Under the pieces are notes generated by a model. It did no database searches, was not told the origin of the DNA, and saw only the letters and a program-made list of their open reading frames with translations. The translations under genes were made by a program, and so were the position numbers. Shown in pieces: positions 1 through 16,600 of a stretch of DNA of 64,000 nucleotides; the stretch's first letter is position 1; each line of letters begins with the position of its first letter. The stretch is from positions 1 through 64,000 of the forward strand of contig VWPU01014897.1 in assembly GCA_013398955.1 (NCBI GenBank). Reading direction: 5' to 3'. The stretch comes from Callaeas wilsoni. Its lineage: Eukaryota > Chordata > Aves > Passeriformes > Callaeidae.

Positions 1-24
1 GTCAGCTCTCTCTTTCCAAACACA

Positions 25-424
25 GCCAGAACTGCTGGCTGTCAACCTCAAGGGAGTGACAGACTCATGATCCCCCTAAATCTTCCTTCACACACAGGAT
101 GTTTACTTTAATCCACAAGACTTGAAAAAGAACTTAAAAACTACTATTCATTCCTCCAATAGATATTTTCATGTATTACAATAAATTATTAAAATGAGGT
201 TCTAAAACAGGTTGTCTAGTGCTGNGGCCGGAACCGCTAGCTGTGAACCTCAAGGTGAACAGACTCATGATCCCCCTAAATCTTCCTTCACACACAGGAT
301 GTTTACTTTAATCCACAAGACTTGAAAAAGAACTTAAAAACTACTATTCATTCCTCCAATAGATATTTTCATGTATTACAATAAATTATTAAAATGAGGT
401 TCTAAAACAGGTTGTCTAGTGCTG
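25..424. repeat. Near-tandem 200-base duplication around a single N
   Basis: Copy A (25-224) and copy B (227-424) share 164 identical bases (61-224 against 261-424), preceded by about 35 bases that are similar but diverged (GCCAGAACTGCTGGCTGTCA against GCCGGAACCGCTAGCTGTGA). The copies are separated by the ambiguous base N at 225. The pattern fits an unmerged contig overlap, or a real tandem duplication that assembled poorly. It lies in AMMECR1 intron 5. Confidence 0.95.
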
Positions 425-627
425 GGAAACAATTAGTATTTTAATAATACTGTCTCTTATCTGTCAGCAGAACCTGAGATTTTAAGCAAGTACAACAGGC
501 AGTCAAAAAACCCCTTTTTCTGAACATTAAAAAAATCACGGTTTGCTCATTTCCCTTATCAGGCAATTGATTTTGGTAGCAGTTTCATTGTTGTGAACTT
601 AATTACACTAAACATAAGGCTTTTTGT

Positions 628-663
628 GGGGTTTTTGGGGGGAAGTGGGGGTGAACTTTGGGG
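628..663 (+). other. Potential G-quadruplex motif
   Basis: Four G tracts lie within 36 bases on the + strand: GGGG (628-631), GGGGGG (637-642), GGGGG (647-651) and GGGG (660-663), with loops of 5, 4 and 8 bases. This meets the usual G-quadruplex pattern apart from one slightly long loop. The gene is on the minus strand, so the G-rich strand is the template and the AMMECR1 transcript would carry the C-rich form. Confidence 0.6.
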
Positions 664-1882
664 TTTTTTTTGTTTTGTGCTCCATGCCATTGCTCCAAGC
701 AAAATCATGCAGCAGGACGAAAACACGTGCTATATAGAATTTTTGTTTAATGGACAAATATACTCCTTATTTGCTGAGGTGTACAGAAATGAACTACAGC
801 ATTATTACTCTTGCCCTCAGCTATCTCCAGATACTCTTTCTGAATATTCTTTTTGAAAAGACGACAACGAGGTGTACAGATGAAATAAATTAAAGGGAGA
901 CTAGGGTTCTGCACTTGGAAATTTAGCTGACTTCTGTAAATCCTTCCTCCCTAATTTAACCTCCAGAATAAAATGTTTCCCTTACTCACAGGTACTCCAC
1001 AGTAGTTAAGTTCCTACAAGAATCCAGAATTCGAAACACTCATTGAGACCCAAAGCCTTTATCTCCTTGAAGAAGACAAATGGTCAAAACTTCCTTATAA
1101 CCAAAGATTTAAAAAAATCCTATTTCTCCACGCATGACTAAATAACTTGAGTTCAGCAGTCATTTTACACTGCAGGCTTATACAAATACATAGCTTTAGA
1201 ACCATTCCTAGAGACATTCATACAGACTGCTCTCTACCCTTCACCACCTAACAACAATATTATGGGCAGAGTATCTGCTGCTAATTCTGAAATACTTTGG
1301 CTGCCACACACTAAGGAGCCCTCGAGAACACGATTTATTAAATTAGCAAAACCAAACGAAACTAGTATGAAATAAAATATTAAATTCTTGTCCCCACTCC
1401 TGTGAATATCCGACATCGTTTCACTGTACACTGGCTGACAAAGCAGTGCATGGCTTGCATGTCTCACGCCTTAAGATCAGGGAAACCTGCACTCCACAGG
1501 GCATAACTCAAAGGTTTCTCTGAGGATCCAGCAGATCAGGATCTGAGGGGCCTCCACGACATACAGCAGCAGCCCCACCACGCACCATCTGCCCAAATAA
1601 ATCTGACAAGAGCAAGGAATCCCTGTTAACCACAGCCCTGAACCCACTACAGCCAAAGAACCCTCTGTGAGAAGGCAGAGCTACAACACTGCTGCGAACG
1701 TGCAGTTATCAACCCAAATCAGGTACCCCCAGATACCATGGTATGGAACAGCCACCTCTTACTCCTTGCTTGGTGCCACTCATTGTGCAAGGCTTCTCCT
1801 CAGCCTGTGCTGCTCTTGTGGAAACAAAGCAATCATGAATATATCCAGGAGAGTTTCCTGTTACCATCTGCAGGAGCACTTA

Positions 1883-3826
<1,944 letters not shown>

Positions 3827-6800
3827 TTACCAGAGAAAAGACACAACAGCTTTCTGACACGGTAAAACCCAAAATGTGAACCTTTCAGTGGTTATCAGCA
3901 TTCCACAGAGAGTTTCAGGAGGTGGCACTGCAGTGGGTGTCATCTTTTTGAGAGGTGTTCGCTTACAGCCACGTAAGCTCAGCAGCAGCACAGGTACACA
4001 GGATTTTCCTCTGCTCCCCATCGTGGAGCTTCATTCCTGGGCTGGAAGAAATCCAGCTGAGGGCCTAAGTTGTTCTGTCTCCTCTGACACTGTCACCATT
4101 GTTGTTGTTGATAAAATCACCTGGTCACCAGCTATAATCTGCAGGCAAAACAGTTGCCAAATCTAATGAGGCTTCAATTAAGAGCAGTAATTTTGTTCAA
4201 AGCAGCAAGTGAATGATCAAAGATCCGTCACACTATGGACTCGAGCCTGGAGCCTTCAAAATTTCTGCTCATGTATGAGGAGGAAACAGGAATATTACCA
4301 AGTACCCAGCCTCAAACTCCTATTTCTGTACTACTAATGACTGTAAGGTGACAAAACGATGGCACAGAAACCAAGATTACAAATACCAAGGAGCTGGATG
4401 CAGATAAAAATCAAAATGCCAAAAATATTAGAAAAATATGAAGAGGCTGGACACCTTTGCAGGGCATTGTTTAAGCCCCCCTGTTTTCAGGTTACAATAA
4501 TTCTGTGGAGAGTACCTGCACTGGGATCAGGCCATAAAAGACATTCCATTGCCAGAAGGTTTTCAGCTGCTTTTGAATTCTGTGCACAAACACAAAGCAT
4601 TATTAGATGGACATTTTTATGCCCACATAACCAAGATGTTATTTCCATTTGAATCCAAAGGTTCCAACACTGCATGTGAAAATGAAGAGTCAATGTTTTA
4701 AAAGGGTATCCCGTTGTTTGGTGTGGCACATCCTTGTGGACACAAATTTAATCAAAATATGCTTTAACAGTTTCTCCAGTGACAATTTACCTACATTACA
4801 GTAACTGCAAGGCAGTCAAAAAACAAATAAGGAATATTTACAAAGCTCTACCACTTCTTCAATTAACATATTTGCTTACATTAAGACTTTAATTTTTAAT
4901 CTTCTCATTTTTATATATGATATAAGCAGGGTAAATGGGAGGAAGAGTCTCTTGTGGCTGGCCATGGCCACAACCATTTTTTCCTATGAATCTAACATTG
5001 CTCATAAATAGGACAAATGTAACTTTGTGACTAACAAATTTAATTCACTGCAACTTTTAACATGTTATTTCATTACCGAACACTCCTAAACCCCAACTTT
5101 CATTACATGGATATATACAATCACTAGAGAGATCAAATCTGTAGACTCAGAAGATATAATTATGAGCCCCAAGGGCCTTAAAGTAAAATGAAACGATGTA
5201 AGATGTTGAAAAAGCCTACAGAGTTTATTCTCAAACCAGTAAGTTTCTGCGGCTGGTGATTTTGTAACTACGTATATTCAGTACTAAGATTAAGTATTTC
5301 CAGGGTTTGCACACCTTTAAATCCTGCAGAATATGAGATTCTAAATGCTAAACAAGTGTTTTGCATAACAGTGACCACGTCATATTCATGACCAACTAAC
5401 CAGGAGCACTAGTGATGCATTCAGTATGATGCAATATTCAAGTTGCATCACTGCTCTGGATGTTTCCCATTAACCATTTTAATGGACTTTTAGGCCCATG
5501 TCTGTAGAAAAAAGGGATGTACAGCAGTGCCAAATTTCACAGCATCCTGTGGAGCATGAATTCCAACTGCGAAGCTGAGCAGGACAAGCAGCTTTTCATT
5601 GTTCAACTTCAGTTAAATCAAAACCAGGCTTGAGTTAAATAAATGGAAGCCACACACAAGCAAAGTAAAAATGATCCACACTAAGACTGGCATGGGCACA
5701 GTGTGGAATTTATTTTGACTTCCTCAAGAGACGGGTGCTCAACTGATACAAACTTCTGTGAGATTTCCCAAAATAGCCCTCTCTGAGAAGGGAGGTAAGG
5801 GCTGGGTCTGTGGAAGGCATTAACTGCCTGCTACCAGGACCAGCACACACCTTCCTGCACAGCCCCGGGTCTGCTTTGCAGACTAAAAATACTGATACAC
5901 TACAGGCAGCATTCTGCAGCAACATCTGTCTGAGCAGTTTAGAAAAACAAACCAATCTTGTGCAGATGGAGCTGGAGTTCTGTCTCGCCTATTACCATTT
6001 ATTAGGGAAATGACTGCCTACAGGTATCCTCTGGAGCTTAAAAGGGACCACGCAATTGTGCTTCAGCCTCCCACGTGGATAGGAATCTATTTAAATTGTT
6101 GCTATTGGGAGAGGAAAGCAAGATAAGGAGAGAGACTTAGGCAAAAAACAATCTCTGCCAATAGAAATATTTCTATGGGGTTTTAGAGCATGAAATACTG
6201 TATCCTATATAAGCAGTACTCGTAGATATAAACTTTCTGATCAGTTAAGTGGCCAGAGGCTACCTAAAATTAGGTTCCGTGACAACATTAATTAAATTAA
6301 TAGACTTTTCATTACATCTAAGGATTGCATTAAACTACATTATTTTGCTTCTGAAAGGACCTTTACAAAACTTCAGACTTTGCTATGTATTTAAACACAT
6401 TCATATTCATTTATACACTTCTTTTTTTAAAATGAATTCTTTATTGCCATACACCTTGGGATGGGAAAAAGCACATACATGCCACATTTATTGTTTTGCC
6501 AAGTGCCTATGCACTTGCCAGATCACTGCCTACAATACCTCTCTCTCTGTATTTTAGAAGAAATGGTTCCAAAACCCCCTCTGACACCAAAGCTGAAGCA
6601 ACTCTCCTGATGGACTGTTCTGCCCCAAAGCTCCAAACACAGCTCATTAATTTGTTCCTCTTGGACTGACTCTCCAACCATACCGAGAGGAAGAAATAAC
6701 ATTATTCTCATTAGACTGTCCACAGGGAATGTGGATAAGCACCTAAACATCAGGCCTTGTTGACATTTAAGTTTCTGTGGACTCCACTGTGGAGTAAATT

Positions 6801-7044
6801 ATCATCCAATAACGGCTCTGTTTGGTTACATCTACTACACTGAAATCTGTAAGCGATTTGCATGCAATCACCACTAATTAGTTTAAGATTAATTAATTGT
6901 AAAACAGTTGTTCAGAAATACATAAAGCAGGTAACAAAGAGCCTGTTGCAGAGAATCCACAAGGAATGCTCCAGAGCTGGAGCAGTGCAACACCCCCTTG
7001 GTGTCAGGAACAAGCATCTGCCTGTTCCTTATGCCCACTCACCT

Positions 7045-7120
7045 GCGTTCTCTCGCAGCCCAGACCCGCTGCCCGGCCCGTGCCCACGTGCCAGTGGCAC
7101 TGTGGCACCCTGCTCGGGGT
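7045..7120. other. CpG-richer intronic patch with E-box
   Basis: About seven CpG dinucleotides fall within 75 bases of otherwise CpG-poor intron 3, with CCCGCTGCCCGGCCCGTGCC and a palindromic CACGTG E-box at 7085-7090. It is much too short for a classical CpG island. A small regulatory element or a decayed GC-rich insertion are both possible. Confidence 0.35.
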
Positions 7121-9742
7121 TAGGGACAGCCCTCCTACTAATTAGGGTTTGTCAGCTCCATCTCTGAAGAGCAGCAACCTAGAAATGTTTTCCAGCCAAA
7201 AAGCTGGCCTAGAACTTGCACAGTGTTCCTCATGATACCACAGAACAATAACTTTCCCCTATACTTACCTAATGCTATGGAAATAGCTGTACACAAATGT
7301 TTTCGGAAATGGAAACTTTCAGGTTAAGTGACTATTGCTACTTTCTTGAAGCTGATCCCACTTTGTATTAGCTGAATTCTACAGCTTTTTAGCCCCACAT
7401 CTGCAGCAAATATGCTGGCTTCTTTCTGACCATCTTTGGTAGCATCTAAATACTACATTCTGATTTAACAACACAGGCAAAAGGCTCCTCAGGAGGTTTG
7501 TTCTCTACTTCACGTCAAGCATAATCATTCATTTACATACATGGAATCACTGAATATTGTCCAAAGACAATCAAATATTGAGATCCAGACTTTCTTCTCT
7601 GTTCTACAGAACAGAAGCTGAGAGCCACTGGTGTCACTGCACTTGCAGGCAGGAAAGAACTTCCACAACTCTTGAATATACCCACTTTGTCAACAATGAA
7701 AAGCTGCCTTTCAGTCAACGTTCTTGGCTACAACTGTTTAAGTTAATATTTAAACCAGTGCACACAAACTAAAGGCCTTTTGTATCAAGACAGCATGTTC
7801 AGTTCTGCAGATTTTACTTTACTGCAGAACAGTAACTTGGGGCAAAGACCTCTTTCAAGGTATTTTAAGGAAGAACTACTGCTCAAGTCTAGCAAAAAAA
7901 TTCTTTGTTACAATTACATACAATTGCAATGCTTTAGGATCTTTTAATAAAAAATGAGGGGAGGATCTGAATCAGCAGGTCTGAACTAGTTTATGCAGGG
8001 AAGGAATGCTATCAATAGCATGTGTTTAAAAATAAGTGGTCTTCATGACTTGTCTTGTAACTAGTCCTTTGCTGTCTGATCTTTAATAAAAGAGCAGTAC
8101 TATCAGAAAAAACCCCTCTATCTTTGAGTTTTTCATGCTGTCCATTTCTCTCAGGTGGAAAGGCTGTGCCACTGTGCAACTCCACCCCAGCAGCAATGGG
8201 ACCAGAGTGGTCTCTCGTGGGTTCTGTGAAGCAGAACTGGAGATGCAGTTCCTACACTCCCAGTGTTCCTTTCAAAGCCCTACATCTGTTCAGCACTGCA
8301 ATTCAGACTTAAGTCACAGGTCTGTAAGAATGCTAAGTTGTATTTTAGGAAGCATCCTTGTGAACATGGCAATGAAGTGGTCCTTTAAAGATGTGTACTT
8401 TCCCCTAATTACTTTTATAAAAGGTGAAAATGCAGCCATTTGAAAAGTCATGTGAGAACTAACAGCAGTGAATTCACACAGATCTCCTGTTTACTTGATG
8501 GATGTTTATGCTGCAAAAGGATCTCACATTGCTTTTTACAGCTGAAATATTCATTTATTTAGTTTGGGAAAGTAATTCCTTAATGAGAGAAAACATCCAT
8601 CACTCTGCTTCAGGACAGAGAAGACACTCCTGCGCTGTCTTCAGACAGCTTCACTCCTGACTTCAGATGACCTTGTCTCTGAACCCTCAGAGCACTGAGT
8701 TTTCTGAATTGGCAATTTTGAAACATTGTGACCTGTGTCAGCAAATTGCTGACCTGGCTCCCAGGAGATCATCAGTAGCACACCTACAAAAGCAGGGTCT
8801 CCTTACTAGGCTGATGTTTTTCAGGATGATCTCAGCATGACAGGAGATGAAAGATGTAGAATCTGTCTTTACATCATACTCTAGACATCCTGAAATGTCC
8901 TTTTGCCATTAATATTGCACAACTGCAGCTCCCTTAAAAGATACATGGGTGACATAAGCTACCTCAGGGCTGGGCACACACAGTGATGAATCACTCTTTT
9001 AAGGACAAACAATCACAAATTTTATAATCTCATATTTAGATGTCACCCCCCTCCTCTGGGCCCTTTTGTATGGAAACATAGTTTGTGACCATTTCTTAGA
9101 ATTGTAGGAATTTATGAAGGGTTTTAAAAACTTATCATTAGAAAACCTTAAATGGAATAGGAGAGAGCAACTAAGCAAATGGGTAACACAAGGACTTTTA
9201 TAATTTTGACCCCTGCATTCTTCCCTCCTAAGTCAGGGCTTTCCAGTAAGAACAACTGTGAGAATCCATAAAATCAATCAGAATTCAGTTTTGCATTAAG
9301 ATTACTTACGCTGTTGTTAAAGTCTCACAAGTTCTGCAGCAAAATATAGAAAGGGCATAGAAAGTAAAGGCCTCCTCTGTTTCATACAATATTAGTTATG
9401 AATCAGCAGTCTCCCAAGGAACAAAGCTAAAACCAGTCTTTCCAAAGGAGAGTGGATTTTTGAAGTCAGGCTTTGCTTTCAGCTTTTCCTTAAGGATGAA
9501 TACTTGGGTCATCTTAGAAGGTTATTATTGAGAGAATGAAACAGCACCTAGTAATATTTATAGACTATGGCATGCAAAGAGCTAAATGCTATTTCATTAT
9601 GCACTTTGCATTTTTGGAGTGTATTCATAGTCCAATAAATTAAAAACATCACAGTGGTGGCTACCAGAAGTCACCCTAACAGAGGAGAAAAATTCTACCA
9701 TTTTGATTTCTAGCTTTAGTATTAATAGTCACTAGTTTGATT

Positions 9743-9765
9743 ACTTGAAAACACTGTTTTCAAGT
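9743..9765. other. Perfect 10-base inverted repeat (hairpin)
   Basis: ACTTGAAAAC (9743-9752) and GTTTTCAAGT (9756-9765) are perfect reverse complements around a three-base loop, ACT. The element is in AMMECR1 intron 3. Its stem is too short for a typical microRNA precursor, and there is no T run suggesting a terminator-like signal. Confidence 0.6.
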
Positions 9766-11066
9766 GTCAAATGGCTCACTGACAAGGCAGACTACTCTGT
9801 AAAAGCTTCTTGTTGAGAATGTACACACAGTTTCTGCTAAGATTTTTGGTCTGACATTACATAAAAAATTAGTATTTCTGATTATAGTGAAAATGCTCAT
9901 AAACCCCAAAGAAAACCTGGATCCATCTCAATTCAGAATTATGTATCAGAATGTAAGAAGCCCTTGTTACTATAAGGTGAACAGGAAACACATCTTTGTC
10001 AATTTTTAGCTACTGTAAAATTCATAATGCTGAGGTTACTGCTGGATACCCTCCTTCTGAGACAGCGAGGCCTCTTACTGTTCTAACAACAAGTGCGGTT
10101 TCTATTGAATATACATTTTTTATGTGTAAATACAGCAGAAAGCCTCTTTTTCTCCTAAAAAGTTCTATATATTTAGTCAGGCTAAGTTATTATTAAAGGG
10201 AAATACTGTAGCTTTTGTGGTGTCTCTGGCATTGTAATGTCTGCTATCCTGTGACAATCTCAAAATTTTTCTTATGTCCACTCAAAAATAGATTCAAAGA
10301 GGAATGAGGAATGCGACATCAGACTGAGATGAGGAGTTCATCTTAAGTCAAGTACCTCGCCTTTTGCAAGCATCTAATGCCAAATAATTTGGGGAAGAGA
10401 ACATTACAGACTAACACTTCCATCAGCATACACTGTCATACCCACGTCAGCATTTGCTTCTTAATCTCTTTTATGCTGCTGTTCCAAGAGGATGCATGCA
10501 GGTTTCCTAGAACCTGGCAATTAGAATAGATTCGGCTCCAGGCGCAAGCAGCATGAGAGCAATGATTTACGTGGCCTTGCTGTATAAAGGCTTTATGGGG
10601 TCTGTGCACGACACTCACTCTGAAAGTAAATAAAGTTTGGGGGAAGAGGACTGTCTCTACAAGCTAAATAAAGCAGCTTGTTCTGAGATTGCAATTTTGT
10701 GCAGTGCCTGTTTCCAGAAGCATACATCAGACTGGTAACTTCCATACTGGAACATCCCTTTCCAGAGTCAACGGACTGATCTACCAGGTAGATGTTGCTG
10801 CAAATGAGGCCTCAGGACACCCTTGCTCAGGCAACACCTTCCTTGATGCAGTCTTAGACATTAAGACAACTGTGCAGACCTCTCCGAGTGCCTATGTGGG
10901 CAAAACCACAACTTTACTCCATTTGCACGGCTCAGACTTTTGAGGTGACGACAATTTTATCAAAAAGTGTCTTTTGAATCTATGCACATAACCATGTGCA
11001 CAGAGTGCAAAACAGTGACAGCCACACTAATATATGCAGACCATTTAAACAGTGTGACTTCAGCTA

Positions 11067-11363
<297 letters not shown>

Positions 11364-13548
11364 TCAACATTCCCAACCTTTTCCTTAGACATTTGTTTTG
11401 GTTCTTGGCTGGCCAATCAGATGATGTTCTGAGGGTCATTCCTTCCTGAGCTGGTTTTGCTACTGTGACAATCTTATTAATGAATCAGCAGAAAGCTTTT
11501 GAAAAAAGTTAGAAAAGCAATAGCTCTTCCACTTGCAACTTGCAAACCCCTTTCAAAAAGGATTAAACTTCTGCACACAAAGTGGAGGGGGAAGTTCTAC
11601 AGCCTGCAGTGATCAAACACTTAATATAGTAATCAAATTGTAGAACTTAATTATTCAGTGAAAAAAAAAATCCAAACAAGCAGAACATACTCTAAAAAAG
11701 ACTAATATTCATGCTTACTAGCAAAGGTGAATATAAAAAGGTGAAAACATCCAAGGGCTCTACAGACCTGTAAACCTACAGGACTTGAGGAGGTTCTGCA
11801 AAGCAGATGTCATGATTAGTAACAGGGAAGCTTGCAAACAGCTAATCCATGGATGACGTACCATTCTACAGACAAACACACCTAGGGGGGTAAAACCCAC
11901 ACCGAGGGGAGCTACCTGTGCACGGGCCTGGAGACACACAGCAGTTAACAGACAGCAAGCAGTGCCACGAGGAAGAACGTCTGTAAAAACCTACTGCGTA
12001 AGTTTGGTTAAGAACCAGTTAAACTGGCAAAGGGAAGGTTAAAGTGAGGATGGCATCTCAATCTTTATTCTCTTAGGCTTTGAAATATGATGTGAATACA
12101 AACATGCTCATCTCCAACAAAAACAGTGATCTGCTAACTGAGTTTTTGGATGAATAAAGAGAATTTAAGAGACTTACTACCAAGCTCTTCACGTGTCTCA
12201 TTGTTTCAGCTAACAATTAGATTGTTCTTAATCGTTTTACTTGGCCTAGAGCAAGTGGCTGCCCATTAGCTGAAATACACAGCCATGGTGTTAGAATAGT
12301 GGCTGCAGGCTCTGCACCAGAAATCACCGTTTTGTATAAAGAGTAACAGAACTTCATTAAAGCAGACCACATAAGGACACATGGGGAAAAAAATATCATG
12401 TAAAGTTTAACTAAAGGAAATCATCGTATGTACAACCAGAAATAGTTTCCCATCAAGAACTGATACCATACACTGAAGAGTTAAAATAGACCCTACATTT
12501 TTCTGGGTTGGGGCGGAAGGCAGATTTTTTTGTTGCAGATATGCTACAATTACCAAACACAACATAGTATTGAAACTCAGACTTCAAAGTCCTTTTCTAC
12601 ATAGACCTGTGAAGAACTGGGAACACTGAAAAAATTTAAAGCATAAGGCCTATGATATTTAACTAATGACTTCCACTGAAGATGTATCAAAAGTAGGTAA
12701 TGCTGATGGGATTTCCCAGGCTAAGCTTTGAAACTGCTGGAGCCAGGCAGAGTTACCATCTTCTGCTCTCTGGTGTTCAGAGCAACAGCAGAGAGATCTC
12801 CTACAGCCACAGCGTACCAACAACATCCCGAAACACCAATAATCTAATTCAGCTTTCAAATCCCCCCACGTGGTTGGGAAAATAAATAAATATACATATG
12901 TAAAGGGAGGACACTCAGGACACAGGGACAGCTCAAACCAAAAGTCTATCAAGTTTTAAGTTAATGTAGTAATAAGTCATAACCAACAGCAGTTAGCAAA
13001 ATGAATGAATACAAGAACATGGTCACAGCAAATGTCCAAAGGTACCTTCCTAGAATACTCTCCAGGAATCCAGTTATTTATAGCTTAGGTATTTTGAGTC
13101 AAGATAGCATCACTGTACTTCAAAGCTCTTCTGAATTTTATTTTGTAAGTTCATGTATACACACTTGTAACATTTTACTCCCTTGTTTAATTAAAAAATT
13201 ATGCTTGGAAACCCTAATCCTCTTCAAATCCATTGCTACTACAGGTTTGCTTATTTGCAGATGGTTCATTTCCCCAAGGTCTGCTGCATCTCTGTCATAT
13301 AACCGATCTATGTGAACACTACTGAGAAACATCCAGACAGACAAGCATTATTTCATCAACAAACAACAACTTCAGTGCTGTGGGTGTGAAGACTGATCCC
13401 CACAAAGGTAGCAGTAAAAGTCTCCAGCAAATTCCCACTCACTAAAGATCTGCTGCACTGGCATTGCTAGATGATAAACCATCTGTAATTTAACATTCTT
13501 CAAGCTGTGCAGAAACAAACCACATCCCATGCTCGTGTAAGCCACGTC

Positions 13549-13640
13549 CCACAGAACCATAGAATATCCTACGTTGCAAGGGACCCATCAGGATCATCAA
13601 CCCCTGGCCCTGTGCAGGACACCCCAGCTCAGCTATCCCG
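13549..13640 (-). mobile_element. CR1 LINE 3' fragment, minus orientation
   Basis: The + strand reads CACAGAACCATAGAATATCC, then GTTGCAAGGGACCCATCAGG, ATCATCAACCCCTGGCCCTG and TGCAGGACACCCCAGCTCAG. This matches the inverted 3' end of the CR1 subfamilies that carry CTGGCCCTGCACAGGACAC. Only about 90 bases are recognisable. It is sense to AMMECR1 within intron 2. Confidence 0.9.
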
Positions 13641-16600
13641 CTTAAATGCTGAGCTAATAATTTGAAACAAGATGAGCAAAATCATGACAAATGTAAATAC
13701 TGATAAAAAGCTGAGATATAAAACCTTCAGTGAAGGTGGGAGCAGGAAGGCACACAAAGGTGTAAAAGCCTCGGGCACACAGAGGCAGCCAAGAGGTTCA
13801 GTTCCAGTGACAGCAGTGCCATGCAGTGACCAGCACACGCAGAGCAGCAAGCTCAGCTGGCCGACTCCATTCCTCAGTAATGGCACTGGCACAAATACCT
13901 TGTCTTCTTGTAACCACCTCACGAGAACTAAAATATTGCTATCAAATGATAGAGTGATTTCAATTATAACTAACTCCTGCTGAACTGCCAGGTGCTATTC
14001 CATCTGTACAGCATGCTGGAAAATTTCTCCTCAACACCTCCAAGACTACAGACACTGGTGCATGGATCCTGTCTCGAAAACTCCTACTGCTGGAAGTGAG
14101 TGAGATATCTGGGAGAACAAGACAAGAGATTTGAGTAATAGCCTCTGACACCACTGTGACTACTCTACACAGAGTATTGCTGTGATTTTATTCCTCCTTT
14201 CCTTGTCTTCAGACCCTTTTGGTCTTTCAAAATAGCTTTGCCTCTATTGTTTCATAAGTAAAACCAAAATTTACCTGGAGAAATTTGTGTTGACAATCAG
14301 GAACTGGAATAAAACATACTGAAGGGAAATGCCAACAAGCACATATATTGACTAGCTACACATGAAATATTGTCTCCCAACAAAATTTATGAAACAAAAA
14401 TTGTATCAGGTGCCAGTTTTAGAAGAACTACCTTAAAACTTTGTAACCTTTTCTTAATGAGTTTGGGCATCACATACTACTTTAAAAACCGAGATTTGTT
14501 TTATTGTGCTCTCTATCACAGTTAGAGTACCAGACATCTTCTCAGTCATTCTATTATTACTACCATGGCCCAAAATCTACTAAGTTCCAGATACCTTTGC
14601 AAAGCCTAAAAGCACACCAGCTTTGTATGATCTCTTCACAGGTGAACTGCTTTCATTTCTGCATTTCTCAATGCCTGGTTAGCAGGAGACATATGGCATT
14701 AGAGATGTTTCCCTTCAGATCTCAGCCATTATCCCTGAGTTTAAAGTCACCTCTGTGGGTCGTGACTAAATCACCACCTATGACTGTTCTGATGGCACCA
14801 GTGGAACAAGTGGATGGTGCCCAGTAGCTCCTCAAGAGCACTGTACAAACCTCAGCTCTCAATGCTTGACAGACTGGCATCACTCTCAGAAGTGTCAGCA
14901 GATGTCAACACTTAGCCATCAAGGATAAAATCCTTGCATGAGCTTTTACTTTTTCCTGTTCTGTGAAGAAAGAGTATCATTTTCTACAGGTAGCAGTTTA
15001 GCCCTTAGCATACACTTCCCACACTCTGCAAACATCTATGGATGGAAATTCAGACCTGGGCCTCCCCTGACGTGTCACTGCACTTGCCATGTGCCTCCTG
15101 GTGACCAACTCCCAGCAAGCAGAAAACAACACAAGGCAGTGCTTTCTTTCCTCAAAAGCTCATCACTGGTCTGAACTCAGAATAAAAAATCTCCATGTAA
15201 CTGTGGCTCTTCAACATTCTTAACTGGCACAGGAGACTTACGTGTCTGTACTTTTGTAGCCTTACAATTTGATTTTACAGTCTTATTCAATGCTGTATTT
15301 TTCTGTCAATTCTTCTGTTAGAAAAAAGAATGAAATCTGGCATATTGCATACCAGGTTTAAAAAATATTAACTCCACAATTTTTATGTTAAACTTAGAAC
15401 TAAGGAAGGGTAACTGGAAATAATTAGCAAAAGAAGTTGGAAAAATCAGGTGGAGTTCAAAACTACTTTTAAAGAAAAAGCCCAATAATCGTAAAAGCAT
15501 TTTCTAGGCCATCTGATCTTTATTACTTCATGCCCAGAAATAATTTACATATATTGCTGCTGACTAAATGGAAGTACATGGTACTGAAGAGTTGAAAGGA
15601 GGCAGTGCCAAGCAAGGGGAGTTCTAGCTGGCCAATAGAAGGGCATTTGTTTTTCCACACAGAGTCTGCTCCATGTTAAAAGTGAAGCAAGCAAAGTCAG
15701 AATTTAATCCTGTTCAAGGGAAACTATTTTTAGATACAAAATGCATGCATGCATATGCATGGCCTTTCTAGTTAAAAATTTATGCAGTCTTGGATGTCCT
15801 ACTAAGATCAAGTAATTGACAGTTAAGAAAAAAGCCAAAACAAAGTGTTACTGAACTATCAGTTTTTCTTCAGCTGAGCCATACTACACAAATCTCAGCT
15901 TTTCTTCAAATGAAGTTTATTTGGCTATAGGAAATGTTTATCAGTAATTTCATTTTCCAAGGACCACTCCTCCTTGTATGTGGGATACAGAAAAGCTTGC
16001 AAACACTTTAAAGAGACTGAAAGCATAAAAAGAAAAGGGAATTGTTTGAAGTATTTTGAGTTGCTGTGACAAACAGCATGATGATTTGAAAAAAAAAATA
16101 TATTCCTTACATACTTATGTTCCTTAAGACTACATCTTGGTTTCTATAAAAAACCACTAGAGAAGCTCCTAGAACAACCTGAAATGATAGTATGTGCAGG
16201 TGAACCAAAATGAAATACAACATTGTGTTCTCCATCTGTAATTTCTGTAGGCTATACAAATGCCTTTAAAAAGTCAGCTTCAGTCTTTAAGAACCTAGGG
16301 CTCTTACATGTGATGTGGCAGACGGGTAACAAACAGCAGAGCACAAACTGGGGAAATCAGAAGTAGTAGTGGAGTTTCATTACTCTGTTTAGAAATGCCT
16401 CAAAATCCTTGTGATTGAATTTAAAAAATCCTTTTATAAAGTTCAATAGCATATAAGTATCAAAAATAGAAAAGAAGGATTTTGATGCAGATGAATGGTG
16501 GCATTAAATGAATTAAATGCCTAGTATTTTACTCATTGTTATTTAACAACAAACATTAACAATGAAATTTCCCACTAAAGCTCTTTTTTGGGGATAGTCA

